Shown: one piece after another, positions 46,096 through 58,400 of the stretch | How the letters are laid out: every line of letters starts with the position of its first letter | Position numbering within the stretch: position 1 is the first letter of the stretch | DNA from: Distichodus sexfasciatus | Lineage: Eukaryota; Chordata; Actinopteri; Characiformes; Distichodontidae | NCBI GenBank assembly: GCA_032718565.1 | Contig: JAVGVS010000023.1 | Coordinates: 1,492,493 to 1,556,492 of the forward strand | Direction: 5' to 3' | DNA length: 64,000 nt | Made by a program: the position numbers and the translations under genes | The notes under the pieces: generated by a model | What the model was told of the DNA's origin: nothing | The model's input: only the letters and a program-made list of their open reading frames with translations | Databases searched by the model: none

Positions 46096-46247
46096 CACAT
46101 TAGGGTCTTGCTTTTAGCTCAAGAGTTCGCCATGGCTTCCAGTTGCAGCGTCGTCCAGCGCCGAGGAATCTGAACCATCAGGTGGCCTCCATTGAATGGA
46201 GAGAGAAGTTTGTCTGTAGTTTTTTTTTTTTCTTCTTTAAAAAACTG

Positions 46248-46253
46248 TTTATT
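46248..46253 (-). terminator. ptk2: Candidate ptk2 poly(A) signal (AATAAA)
   Basis: TTTATT on the plus strand gives AATAAA on the gene strand, 163 bp beyond the ptk2 stop. Vertebrate ptk2 may use further distal sites, so this is one candidate. Confidence 0.45.
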
Positions 46254-46415
46254 TCATATTGTAGGGGACGAGTCACGCTTTCGAGGTTGTGAATTCTTCA
46301 TAGTGGTAAGAGGTCTAGGTGAGAAATCACCGGCAGCCGACTGTCCCGGTGGTGGACGTCTCGTTCCGTCCTCCCCCGTGCTTTAAAGCTCCGTAACTGG
46401 GTTTTGAGGGCCATT

Positions 46416-49400
46416 TTAGTGCGGTCTCGCCTGTGTGATCATCTTGAGCCGGGCCTGGTCGATGACGTCCAGGAGGTTCTTGGCGTCAACGGCCAGCGCA
46501 TGAGCGGCAGTCAGCATCTGCTTCTTGTAGTCATGCTGCAGGCTGGTCAGCACGTATTGCTGGGCCAGCTTCATTTTGTTGATCAGCTCAGCCAGGTCTG
46601 AGTTCAGCAGCTTCTGGGCCATCTCGATCTAGAGGGGAGAAGGACAGAGAAGGTGAGCATGACGTGATGTAAAGTCAAAAAGACAAAAATGGCAAACCTT
46701 TCCTGTAATGGACCCGACTGAGGCGATTACGGCCACAATTTAAATCAAACAGAACATAGCGACTTATATCGACTTGAAACCCCACAAAGACGACCAGAAG
46801 AAGGTGAAGTGACTCGCCTCTCGGTGCGTGCTGGCTGGTAGAACTGGGATGGTCTCGTCCACTGTGGCCAGCAGGGTTCTCAAAGCCAGGCCCACTTCCT
46901 GCAATCACGATCACAAACCGTCAGCACAGACTTCAAACTTAATCACAGTAAACACTCGCTCAAGCAGCAATCCGAGTCCTCACCTTCACCATGGGCACAT
47001 ACTCCTCGGGTGGAGCCGGCTGGATTTTACTGGACATCTCAATCACAGCCTTCACCAGCCCTGTTACGTTCTCGTACACCTTGTCGTTGGAGCGGTCCAG
47101 GTTAGCCGTGGGGGGTGGACTGATCTCCTGAGGCTGGATCTGGGACACAAAGAGCAGAACAGTGAAACCAGATTCCATGTTTACAGGGATTTTTTTTTGG
47201 TGTTGCTGTGTGGATCTCAAACCACCAGAGGGCAGCAGTGCAGTCAGTGCATGTCGCACAGGAATTTTGACAATCTTGAATTCAAAAAATGAGTCACTAA
47301 GTTAAAGGTTAGGGGTGAAAATGTGTTCATAAATAGAGTCAAACCTGACTTTTAATGGAGGCAAAAAATCCCCCGTCAAACTTGTGTTTTAATGGAAGCA
47401 AAATGTGGAAAATTAGTTTTATAATGGGTGGAATAAAGTGTCAAACCTTACGTTTTTACCACTTCACAGTTAGAGCAGAGTTCATGAACTAAAGCAGGAA
47501 GTGACACTAAATCTAGAGGTGAATGTGTTCTAGTAGGAAAGACAGGAAACGGAAAACCCTCTAAATATTATGATTTACTGTATAATTTATGGGGAAGATG
47601 AATAATAAAGAGATGATTAATGGAGAGTTCAAAAAGCCACACATCTATCTAACCAAGGAAAGAATGTGAAGAGCACATGAACACACAGACAAACTGAACA
47701 TTTCCAGAGACTGAGAAGACACGTTAACTTCGACATTAAAGGTACAGTAAGAAATATTTCTCATTTCATTTGGTTTTTTGTAGGTTCATATCAACAGAAT
47801 GTAAAAATCATTTTCATTAACTACTGTTTTCACTACACTGCCAGGGCATTCACAAAATCTTTGATGCTTACTGTACCTCCAATTACAAGTTACAACTGTT
47901 ACGACAGAACACACCACCACAAACACGTTTCATTCTGATAAAAGATACTAATTTGGTCAATATGAGGTGTGAGAGGGTGTAAGAGATGGTCCTCTAGTAG
48001 CCAAACACACACACACTTACACAGACACACACAGTCCTTACCCTCCAGGGCTACGTGCAACAAGAGTGCAGCAAAAAGCAGGCGAGCGTGAGGGAGGGAT
48101 GCAAACAGAACAGGAACAAATAATTAATGATGAAAAACACACATTCCATGCAGACAACCCTCAAATGCATGAAAAGACAGCGAGCGGCACGCTTCAGGCT
48201 TGTGGAAATGTGGCCATTTTCCGGCTCTACAGCCGAGCGGAAAACCGTCACGCCGTAAATTAAATCCAGAAGCGTCACGACGGCATGTTAAAGCAAACAC
48301 GAGATGTCTTCAAACGGAGAGTTCTGCTAGTTCAGAGAAAACATTCAGCGTTATCTGTTCAGAACATGGGATGAGCTTCAAAGCCGTTTTACTCCTAAAC
48401 CATTACGGTTCTTTGAGGAACCGTCTCTAAAACTGGCTGCAAAGTTACAAAAATACTAACAATATTCGGCTTTATTTTTAGATCGTTATCAAACTAGGGC
48501 TACGTTCACACTGCCAGTCACATCGTTCAATTCCGATTTTTTGCTCAGATCGGATTTGTCTGTCTTTACGGTTCACATTCATAACTACAAGTGACCTGTA
48601 TCTGACTGTAATGTGAACGCATCGGTCCTCCAAAACGTCATGCATGCGCACATTAATACATTTTTACACGGGTCAACTGCGTCACCAACAACAATAAACG
48701 TCATATCTGTGGGACGACTCATGGCATTAAAGATGGAGGCGTTAGTAGCTCACGCATGTATCGCACTTTGCTCTGGAGGATGATAAACAGTGAATCAGCT
48801 GTACACGAGCAGGTCGAAAAGGAGAAAAAAGTCAGGCGGCTAGCTTTTTCTGTTACCGCAGCTCTCCTCCATTTTTACCTTCCCGCGCTGCCGGTGCGGG
48901 TTGATGATGTCAGCGCATGCGTATAAGCAAAAAGCCACATGAATTCCGATCTGAGCGTTCACATTCAGGTCGCATGGCCGCGAATCGGATACGTATGCGA
49001 TTTAGTACCACATATGAAAGTGACACAAATCTGATTTGAAAAGATCAGATCTGTGTCACATTAAGGCAAAAAATCCGATTTGAGTCACTTCAGCATGGCA
49101 GAGTGAACGTAGCCTAGTAGCTAGAGTTCGACTCGGCTAGCTTATTTGTACACAAATATCAGGCGATTTTTCAGCATTTTCTGCTTGTTTATGTGCTGAT
49201 TTATGTCCAGATTCAATAATTACAATGACATAATAATAATAATGCATGTTTTGAAGGCAAATCTACAACAAACGCAAATCTTAATTTCTAAAAATATTCT
49301 GCTCCGCAATTAGCGTTATTTAGCAACAAGATTTCCTAACAAGTGAATGGATATCTAAGCTTCAACGTGCCCATCCCATGAACACTAGGCAAAGCTAATT

Positions 49401-52400
49401 TTCCCTTCAAGTGCAAAATACCACAGCGCAGTGAAAGTGCTGCACGGAAGAAAATGTGTTTTTTTGGTGAAGAAAAAAGGCCTCTCTCTCTCTCTACCGT
49501 TAGCGCTCTCATGCTCCCGCTGATGGAGCGTGGATTTTCCCAGCGAGGGAACCACATCCGAACGTTGTGTTTACTCAGCTCCTCGTGTGCTTACACTGTG
49601 TGCGCTTGCATGTGTTTTCCATCTCTGAGCAGGACTACGGAGGGATACGAGTCTTTCCCCGGTTCTGCTGACAAGCAGCAACTCTAGCTTGCGACGGAAA
49701 AACGTTTGCTTTTCTTCCTCGAGATCCCGAGCACGATGGTGGGTGTTGTAGTTCTGGGATACTGATGGCCTGTTAACACGAATGCGGATATTTTTATACA
49801 TTTGGGCCTTTCGTTTACATGTATCCACAGAATCCAGCGTTTTTGAAAAATCATCACTTTGAAGCTAAAACTCTGCCCAAACGTATAAAAAATGTGTTTA
49901 TAATAATCTCCGCATACGTGTATAACAGCCCTACGTTTCTCCTGGAAGACTGTAGCAGTAAATAGGGAACGCAAATCACCTGGATAAGAGCGTCCGTAAG
50001 TGTAAATTAGGCGTCAAATGAGGAATATCCATGCGGAGAAATTCAAAAGAGGGATGCAAAATAAAAAATAAACAGCACAGGAGAAACCAAAGCGCATGCT
50101 AATCACAGGAGGCTGATAAATTATAATACGGAAGACTGTAGGTTCGTATGGAAGACTTTCCGCCGTGTAAAGAAAAAAGTCAGAATAATGAGAATTCTTT
50201 TTGTTAGCATTTGAAGTTAAATCATAATAATTATTGTGAAAGTGATGATAATGAGACGGTTTCTCATTATTGTAAGACACTAATCGTAATAATTAGAACG
50301 TCTTGTTATTACGAGACACTAAGTAGTAATAACTGGAAAGTCTCACGTATTGCGAGTAACCCTGAGAAAATTTATCACGAGATGTTATGAGACATTAAGT
50401 GGTAATGATGAGAAAAGTTAAGTCATAAATATACTGAAAGTATCTTCTTATTAGGTAATTCATAATTACGGGAAAGCATCTTGTTATTAACAGAAGTCAT
50501 AATTACAAGAAAGTCTCATAATTATAAGAAACTAAAACATTATAACGAGAAAGTTTCTCATAATGAGATGTTACAGTAAGTTACTATAATGAAAAAGTTA
50601 CATTTTTCTGTACGCGGCGGAGTCAGGCTTCTTTAACGGTGTGACGCTGAGAGGGAACGAGCTGTATTGCTTGATTTAAGCAGGAGATTAAGGGAGCGGA
50701 ACTGCACCTTGACTCCTTCGTTGTAGCTGTCGGCCGGGTTGATGCTGGCCAGGCTGCCCAGGTGACTCGGGGCTCCCGGGCGCGGCGGCTTCTTGGGGGG
50801 TGCTACGTGCTCTGTGGTTCACAAGTTCCACGTCAGCATTTAAGAAGCAAACATCATATTTTACCTTCCTACAGCACGTACATTTATCAAAAGTGTATCC
50901 AGTCACCGGCCAGTAACATGGTAAAAAATGAAAAATGAGTTCTAGTTTCCATTAATTAAAAAAGTAAATGAAACCAAAAAAAATTACAGTTAATAAAAAA
51001 AACCCTGTAGATTGACACAAACCTTCATCCCTAATATAGTGAGACAACACTGAAATTGTCAATACAAAAAATAAAAAATGTGACCCTCCACGGCAAAACC
51101 AGTCGCTTGTCGCCAACGGAGGTTTCCGAGAAAAACGAGTGTTTATGTTGCGTGGGGTAAAATTTTGGATTTTTTGTTTTTAGTGTTTTTTTTTTTTGGA
51201 AGGTCTATACTGTACTGTTGTGAATAAATTTGGCTGAAAAACTTACCCTTTCCATCTTAAAAACGTGACTTTCTTGAGGTGAGGAATTCAATTCCAGCAG
51301 AATGTTAAAAGTTTCTGTTTTGACCGCTCTACTCCAATATTTACGGTAAATCCAAAGATATTTCTCCAGAATCCATCTTCGTCTCCCGAGTTCAGTTAAC
51401 CTAACGCAGGTAGGCTATCCGTGTGGCTGTGAATGCAGCGTAGGCTACCGTAAATGCAAACGTAGCCGCGACCGCACAAAGCGTCTGTGAGTGCTACGGC
51501 GATAGTCAACTTCAAAGGCAGATTTCTCCGTTTCTCACTTGGCGTGACAGGAGAAATCCGACTCCTTTGAATGTTGATATCTCAGTCACATGTCGTCCGA
51601 TTCATTCCATATAGGTATCGTTTTGAAGCTTGATTTATGCGCTTTCATGAAAACTTCATAACTCAATTTTGGAAATTTGCGACAAGCGACTGGTTTTGCC
51701 GTGGAGGGTCACAAATTATTATTAATAATAGTAAAAGTAATAATGATAATAATAAGCAGTCCTGCTTTTAAGAGCGAGATCAATAACAAATACAAAACCT
51801 TAATTCCTCTGATATAATCCTCTGGCTAACTGTCGCTAATTTCTGCTAGTGCTAATGCTAAAATAGCAGTAATTTCCATAAATGAGCTAGTGAAAATGAG
51901 CGATTAGTTAGCAACAGGAGCTCTTTAGTAAATTACAGTCAGCATTTATCCCACTTATCGGCTAGTGACACAGTGGAAATAATTATGAAGAGAGTTTTTG
52001 GAAACTATTTTATAGACGCAGTTTGACTTTAACAACGTTAATGATGCCACAGATCTATATTTGAAACTGATGCCTTCAGCTCTAATAAACTTGTTTGCAG
52101 TTGCGTAACCTGACAACAGGACGTCTTTAAATTGCTAAATGCTTTACTCTGTTCTTAAATCCTTACACAAGAAGCTTAACGTAAATGCCATGTTCTAAAA
52201 AGTCTCTGGGTGATTTTGTGAGTTGTGGGTAAACGCGGGCAGGAATTTTATGGGCTGGGGTGAGATTCCAGCGGCCGCGCTGGGGCTCTTACCTGCTTTG
52301 CCCACAGGCTGGTATATGTGCTGGTTTCCCGTCTGTAAGAAAATAGAAAGACAAACAAGCGTTCAGAGACTCGCTCGGGCCGCCCTGGTCTCCGCTCTCA

Positions 52401-55400
52401 GGCCGTATTTTTTGCCGCAGGCCGGATTAGGGTGCCCGCCGCGGCCCCGTGGGATTGTGGGCAGTTTGTGGGAAGGCCTGCGTAATTCAGATCCCGAGGC
52501 TCTAAGCAAGCTCGACTCCAAAACACTTTCAATGGAAGCCACTCTCATTCTTTCATTCTTTTTTTTTATAGCATTTCCCACTTCTTTTCTGGCTGGCATT
52601 CCAGCGCTTCCTGTCTTCCTCCCTGATGCGTTCAGACCGTTCTGTAATTACTCCAAGAAAACAGGCTGGGTTTGTGGGAGCTGTTGAGCTGACGCCTGTT
52701 TTTGCAGATTAGGACGACGGCATGAAAAATGGCTTGCGTGCGGCTGCTGGCTTCCTCCGAGGTTCCCACCCCGATGCTGCATGCGATGGCGATCTTCGCT
52801 TCCTCCCGGCCCCGACCTCGACTTTGGGTGAGTGGGCCGAGGCAGAACCTCTCTTTAAAAACACACGTCCTCATCCGACATCGTTAATCTAACCTCGGGG
52901 ACGAAGCTACTCTAACCTGGGAAAATTCAGTTCGGAATCAGAGCAGAATCCCGGCTGGAAAACACGGCTGTGGAACGTGGAAGTGGTTATTTTCATGCAG
53001 TGTCAAGATTTAAGACTTTGACACAGTACAACACAGTGAAATATGGCCTGGTTCGGCCCCAATACTGTGCAAGTTATTATAAACCAAGCTGAGTGAGTTG
53101 GAGAGTAATGTAAAGTAAATGCCATACCTAAGGTAATATTAAAAATGTACATGTGCATGAAAATGGTAGGTGTGCGCAAAAAAACCCCTAATCGAATCGC
53201 GATTCTTTCTCTGGCGATCTGGTTTCCTCTTTCCCCGACACCAGTCCACAACAGAAGTAATTTAGGGTTAAGCTTTCCTCTAGAACAGGCTTATACCTCG
53301 TCCTTTTATTAACCAAACTAAATAGCCGCATGTTATTTATCTTACTCACGCGACGGCATGTCATCTCTGTCTCTCCTGATCACGCTAATCCCCGGATAGA
53401 TATGAATTTTGCGATATTCTGAGCTGCTGGTGTAATAAAATCACATCATCACGCCGTAAACGTAAGTAAACTTGGGCTACACCTCCACAATGTAATTAAC
53501 ATGGTGGAGTGATGTGCCGGTGTGTCCCTGCGGGAGTGTGCAGCACTGAAAACAGTGGAGGGAAACGTTTTACTTTTGTAAATTGTACAAAATTTGTGTA
53601 AATTGTAGTGTGAGAATATTTGTTTCCATGTAAAGCTGTAAACTGGAGAAAAGCTGCGTATGCGTTACATCAAGTAAACTACGCAGTGTGATTATTTTGT
53701 TCTGCCTCATTCGAATGGGAAAATAACTCAAAACAAATCTATACATGTATTGAATTGTGAATGGTTAATGAATCGTGAACCGATTTTAAATCGAACCGTG
53801 AGCCCAAGAATCGGAATCGAATTTAATTGTTCACCTTTTACTTCATCGTGCACCAAACCTGCCTAAGCCACACATGTTGGGATTTACTGAGAGAGGTTTT
53901 AAGAGCATTTAATTTGAATCTCCATTAAAAACCTCAACATGTTGCTGCTCGATTCTTCAATTAAAACATTTTGATTAAAAATATTTAGACTGAATTACTA
54001 CAGCCAGGTATGTAGACTGAGTACGGGGTCACAAGTTACACAAATACACCTTTAAGTGCTGCCAAAATCAAGGAGACGGCCTTTAAGAGTTGCATCAACG
54101 TGTGTGTTGCAACTCATTCCCTCAGGGATAAAAATGAGTAAATAAAGAGAGAGTTGTGGGAACTCACCGGTCCCTGGAGAGTGCCGTCTTCCCGGTCAAT
54201 GCTGCCCCTGGAATTTCTGGACTCTGGTTTCTAAAGAAAAAACAAACAAACAAACACACACCGTCATTGTAGAACAATCAAACCTCTCCTTCCCAAGACT
54301 GCTGCACTGCACTTCAGTTTTGTTGCAATTCCATATTCCACAATAATCCAAATATTATTAACAATGACGATGATGATGATGATGATGATGATGATAGATT
54401 ACATTATGCTTCTCTCAAAACCTTGAGCACTTTACAAAGTAGCAAAAAAGGAGACAAATAATAAACCCACAGCTATTTTTCCCCAACAGCTGAACTGATC
54501 AGACACAGAATGACAACAGAGAGAGAAAATGTGCGGCTTAAAATCGCAAACTTAAAGACTGAAAATTTTTTCCACAATCCATAGTCTGAAGTTCCATCAT
54601 TTAGCCCCTACTCTTCCCTTTATTTCCTCTAATAATATCAATACCAACTAACAAACTTTTTCCAGGTTCTAACAGAGTTGCATCAAAAAACCAAAGCTAA
54701 GACCAGGCCCAAGAACCAAAGTACCTGATTCTAAACCCATTTTTACTAGCAAAAATCTCAACATGCACTGAAAACGGCCCTTATTTCCCAAGGTGTTGAA
54801 GTACCGGTTTTCCCAAGCAGGACTTGAAAAGGTGCATCCTGGGAGCGGATCGCGCCCTCGCCGCCGCGAGCAGAGAGCGAGCCGAACGCGGGTCCATGAG
54901 CCGCTACTGATCCGGCTGGAGCGCCGCTTGAACTGCAGAACGCAGCACAGAAGTCACAGCAGCAGAAAGAATCTTCCCCCTCCCTCTCTCTCCCTCTCTC
55001 TCTCTCTTTTCCACTCTGTCCTTTCCCTCAACTTTTCCTTCTTATTTTCGGATTCCGGCTCCCACTAACGCGTCCCACTCTCCCTCCCCGTCTCTCTCTC
55101 TCTCTCTCTCTGCCGGGGTGAAAATTAACCCTTTGGGACCACAAGAAAAACGGCAGAAGGAAATACAGAAAAAAAACAGGGAAGTTGTGTCAAAGTTTGA
55201 AATTCCAAATTGATAATTGTTCATTTGCACCATCACCTTTTTGGTTAGATTTTTATTCTTTAAACTTGCAGCAACAACAAGAAAGACGACGACAACAACA
55301 ACAACCCGGGGGATTAAATAGCTTTCATACTCCAGATTCTTCGAGTCTGCTTTTCAACATCTATTCCAGTGTCTTTTTTCCAAAAATATGAAAACGGATC

Positions 55401-58400
55401 AGAGGGAGAAAGGCGTTCAATAAAAGCAGAAGACGCCAAACCTGTCACAGGGTCTTTGCGATTCTCAGAAAGGCAGAAACCACCAGGAATTCAACGGCTT
55501 CACGGAAGCGCAACAGCTGAAGTTAACGGTCATTAACACAACGCTCATCCAAACTGCCCCAACATCCCGATTTTCCAATGCTATGCTAATTCTCAACCAG
55601 ACGACAATATTACGAATCGGACGAGAGCTGAAACCCATACTTCAATAAAAGCAAAGATTCATTACATTCACAGGATTTTGCGGATGCTCTTCTCCAGAGA
55701 GACTTTCATTTCCCAATTTCTGGGTCAGTCTCCCCTGAGAGCAACTTGGGCTTAAGGGTCTTGCTCATGGACCCAATGCTGGCAAGTGCTGGAGGTAGGA
55801 TTCAAACCCATGACCTCTTGGTCCAGAGGCGAGCATCACCACCACGAGACCACCGCCCCACTCCCTTCTAAAGAAAATGACTCCAGTAAGTTACAGGTCA
55901 ATCATCAGAAAAAAAAACAACTTGAATAATTCTACTCGGGTATCGTGGGGGTGACCGGAACTACGGACGCAAGGTGGGGACCAACGCTGGGCAGGCGCCA
56001 ACAAACCGCAGGGCTCACACTCACACAATCACACTCTCACTCACACTTTACAGGGCCAGTTTAGAGTCGCCAGTCAACCTACATCACATGCTTTTGGAGT
56101 GTGGGAGGAAACCGCAGCCCCCGGCAGAAACCCACGCAGAACGGCCCTACGGCTGACCCAGAGATCGGACTCAGGAGCTTCTCGCTGTGAGGTGGCTGCG
56201 CCGCTGTGCCGCCCGGAATCACATGCAACTAATGCAAATGCAAGTCAATTTAGACATTACAAGAAATATCTTCTTAAACGTATTACACAAATACTAATCC
56301 AGAAACGATGAGGCACAAACCCCCACCACGCTGGCACAGAGTGACCGGGTCATGTTTGCTCGTGTTGTAAGGATCTAGTGTCTAGGACTTCGCTTCCGTT
56401 ACGTACTGAAAAAGCCTGCAGGAGGCAATTTCACCTCTTCAGGATCAGATTCCTAAAGATTTTTTCTGCAGACAAAGCCCTTAAAGCCCTGCTCCCTCAC
56501 CGTCAAACGCAGAGGTCACAGTTGGTTGTGGTGCACTGTGTGCCGTGCTGTAGTGTGTCGACAATGAAAAAAAAAAATCACTCACTTTCATGAACAAAGT
56601 ATAACTACTCAACTACCAAGCACCAACGGGATCGTACTGCCATTTGGCTGAATCTAAAGAATCTCTGAAAAACTGGAACCTGTTTAGTCTCAAATGTAAA
56701 AATCTGATGTTAGAATATTAGCTTATAAACCACATCTGCGGGCGCTCCAGGCAGACCATGTGAGCGGCTCGGAATAAAAGTCTTCCAAATACTGGCAGAA
56801 CTTTAAGCCAGATATTTGCGTGACTTCCTCTTGTGAGGCCAGTTAGGAGTTGGTCTCGACGTTTTGGCAGAAAAAACACGAAGAGACATGACGGCTTCCT
56901 CGACTGTTACTGATGCTTTCTGGAGGTGGTGAGTCTGATCTCACAGGTCGCTCTGATGCTCGCTCGGGATTTATGGCTTTGTTTTTCAAGCCGAGGCTGT
57001 AACGCGTGGGATGTTATTTCACCACTCTGTTTTTCTTCTTCTGAACAAAAAGAAGAACAGGACTCATCATCAAGTGAACGGGCCGGAAAACAAACACACA
57101 AACCAGCCGCCGCCGGTGAAGTCCTTCATTCTAACACCTGATCTGTGCGATGTGACCATAATCTCATACCCTGATTTAGGTCATTTCATATCCCGGTAAC
57201 GATATGTAGCACAATACAACACAATGTCTGCTTATTCAGTGGCGATTTTGCAAACAAAATCTTCTTTCTACACGCACGCTCGGAACATTCTGCACGCGCT
57301 CGTATGGAAAGCCGAAGGTGCCACAATTTGCCAATGTTTTGACCCAACTGACAGTAAAACACCTGTTTGTTCATGTCGTTTTATTAGTTAAAAACACTGC
57401 TCTAATATACCGGGGCTTTTTACGCCGTTGCAAACACGGCTCTTTGCAATGCTCCAGTGGGTTGTAGTCAAACTGCGCTTTTTATGCTGTAAAGCAGCTG
57501 TAAAAGGCAGCACTTTTTACGACTCTAGTAAGGCGCCTTTAAGGCGAATTGTGGCATCTTTGGCGTTCCATAGATCTAAGTGCGTGAGGAGAGTGGAGCA
57601 CGCGCAGAGGAACTTTTGCAAGTAAAATCTCGGGTCGGCACTCTCCTACATGGGCGTATGAAACACTCAGCACACGCTCAAATCTATGGGTCTATCAGAA
57701 TTAAAACGGTATGCGATATAAATTTGGCCAACGATAGAGATTTTGATCATACCGGCATACCTCTGAAATTTCCGCTCCTCGCCCGCGAAAATGACGTAAT
57801 CGAGTCGCGTCAAATGCGCGAAAACCACACCACGAGGCATTTGTTTTCAGAAAATGGAGAGAGAGTGTACAGAAGAGCAGCTCGTTAAGAAGAACGGTGC
57901 AACGTCCATAATCTGGACATGGTTTGGATTTAGGGTCTCGGAAACTGAGCAGAAAAACATAATCTGCAAAATATACGCTGTTGAATATGAGAAGAATGCA
58001 CCATTACTTTTCCGGCCTGGGCCCGTATGTTTCGACAAGGGAACCGCTCCGTCTGCCGCTCGCCACGTCACGTCCCATCGACAGATTTGTCCAGAAACGT
58101 CCTTTTTATTTAATGGCAGAAATGATTAAAGATTCTTTATTTGCCACATGCTGAGTTCTACAGGCATAACGTGCTTAAATGAACACCTGGCTCCCTCATG
58201 AGACTGTGCAAGCCATTGTAAATAAAAGTAAGAAATTTGAGAAAGTAAATAAATAAAGCTAAGAACTAAGTAAAAGCATGAATGTAAAATTTATATATTA
58301 CATTTGAATGAAAGTTAAATGATAAGGACATTGGGCCACTTTCACCTTGTGCAATTTTTTACGTTTTTTGGTCTAAAAAAAGTTAAGACATTTAAATAAT

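Noticed and set aside
46828..47292. 154-codon plus-strand frame.
   Set aside because: Shadow of two FAT-domain exons of ptk2.
52223..52687. 154-codon open frame on the plus strand in a ptk2 intron.
   Set aside because: It crosses the 52293-52332 ptk2 exon in antisense, has no family resemblance and lies in GC-rich sequence where long chance frames are common.
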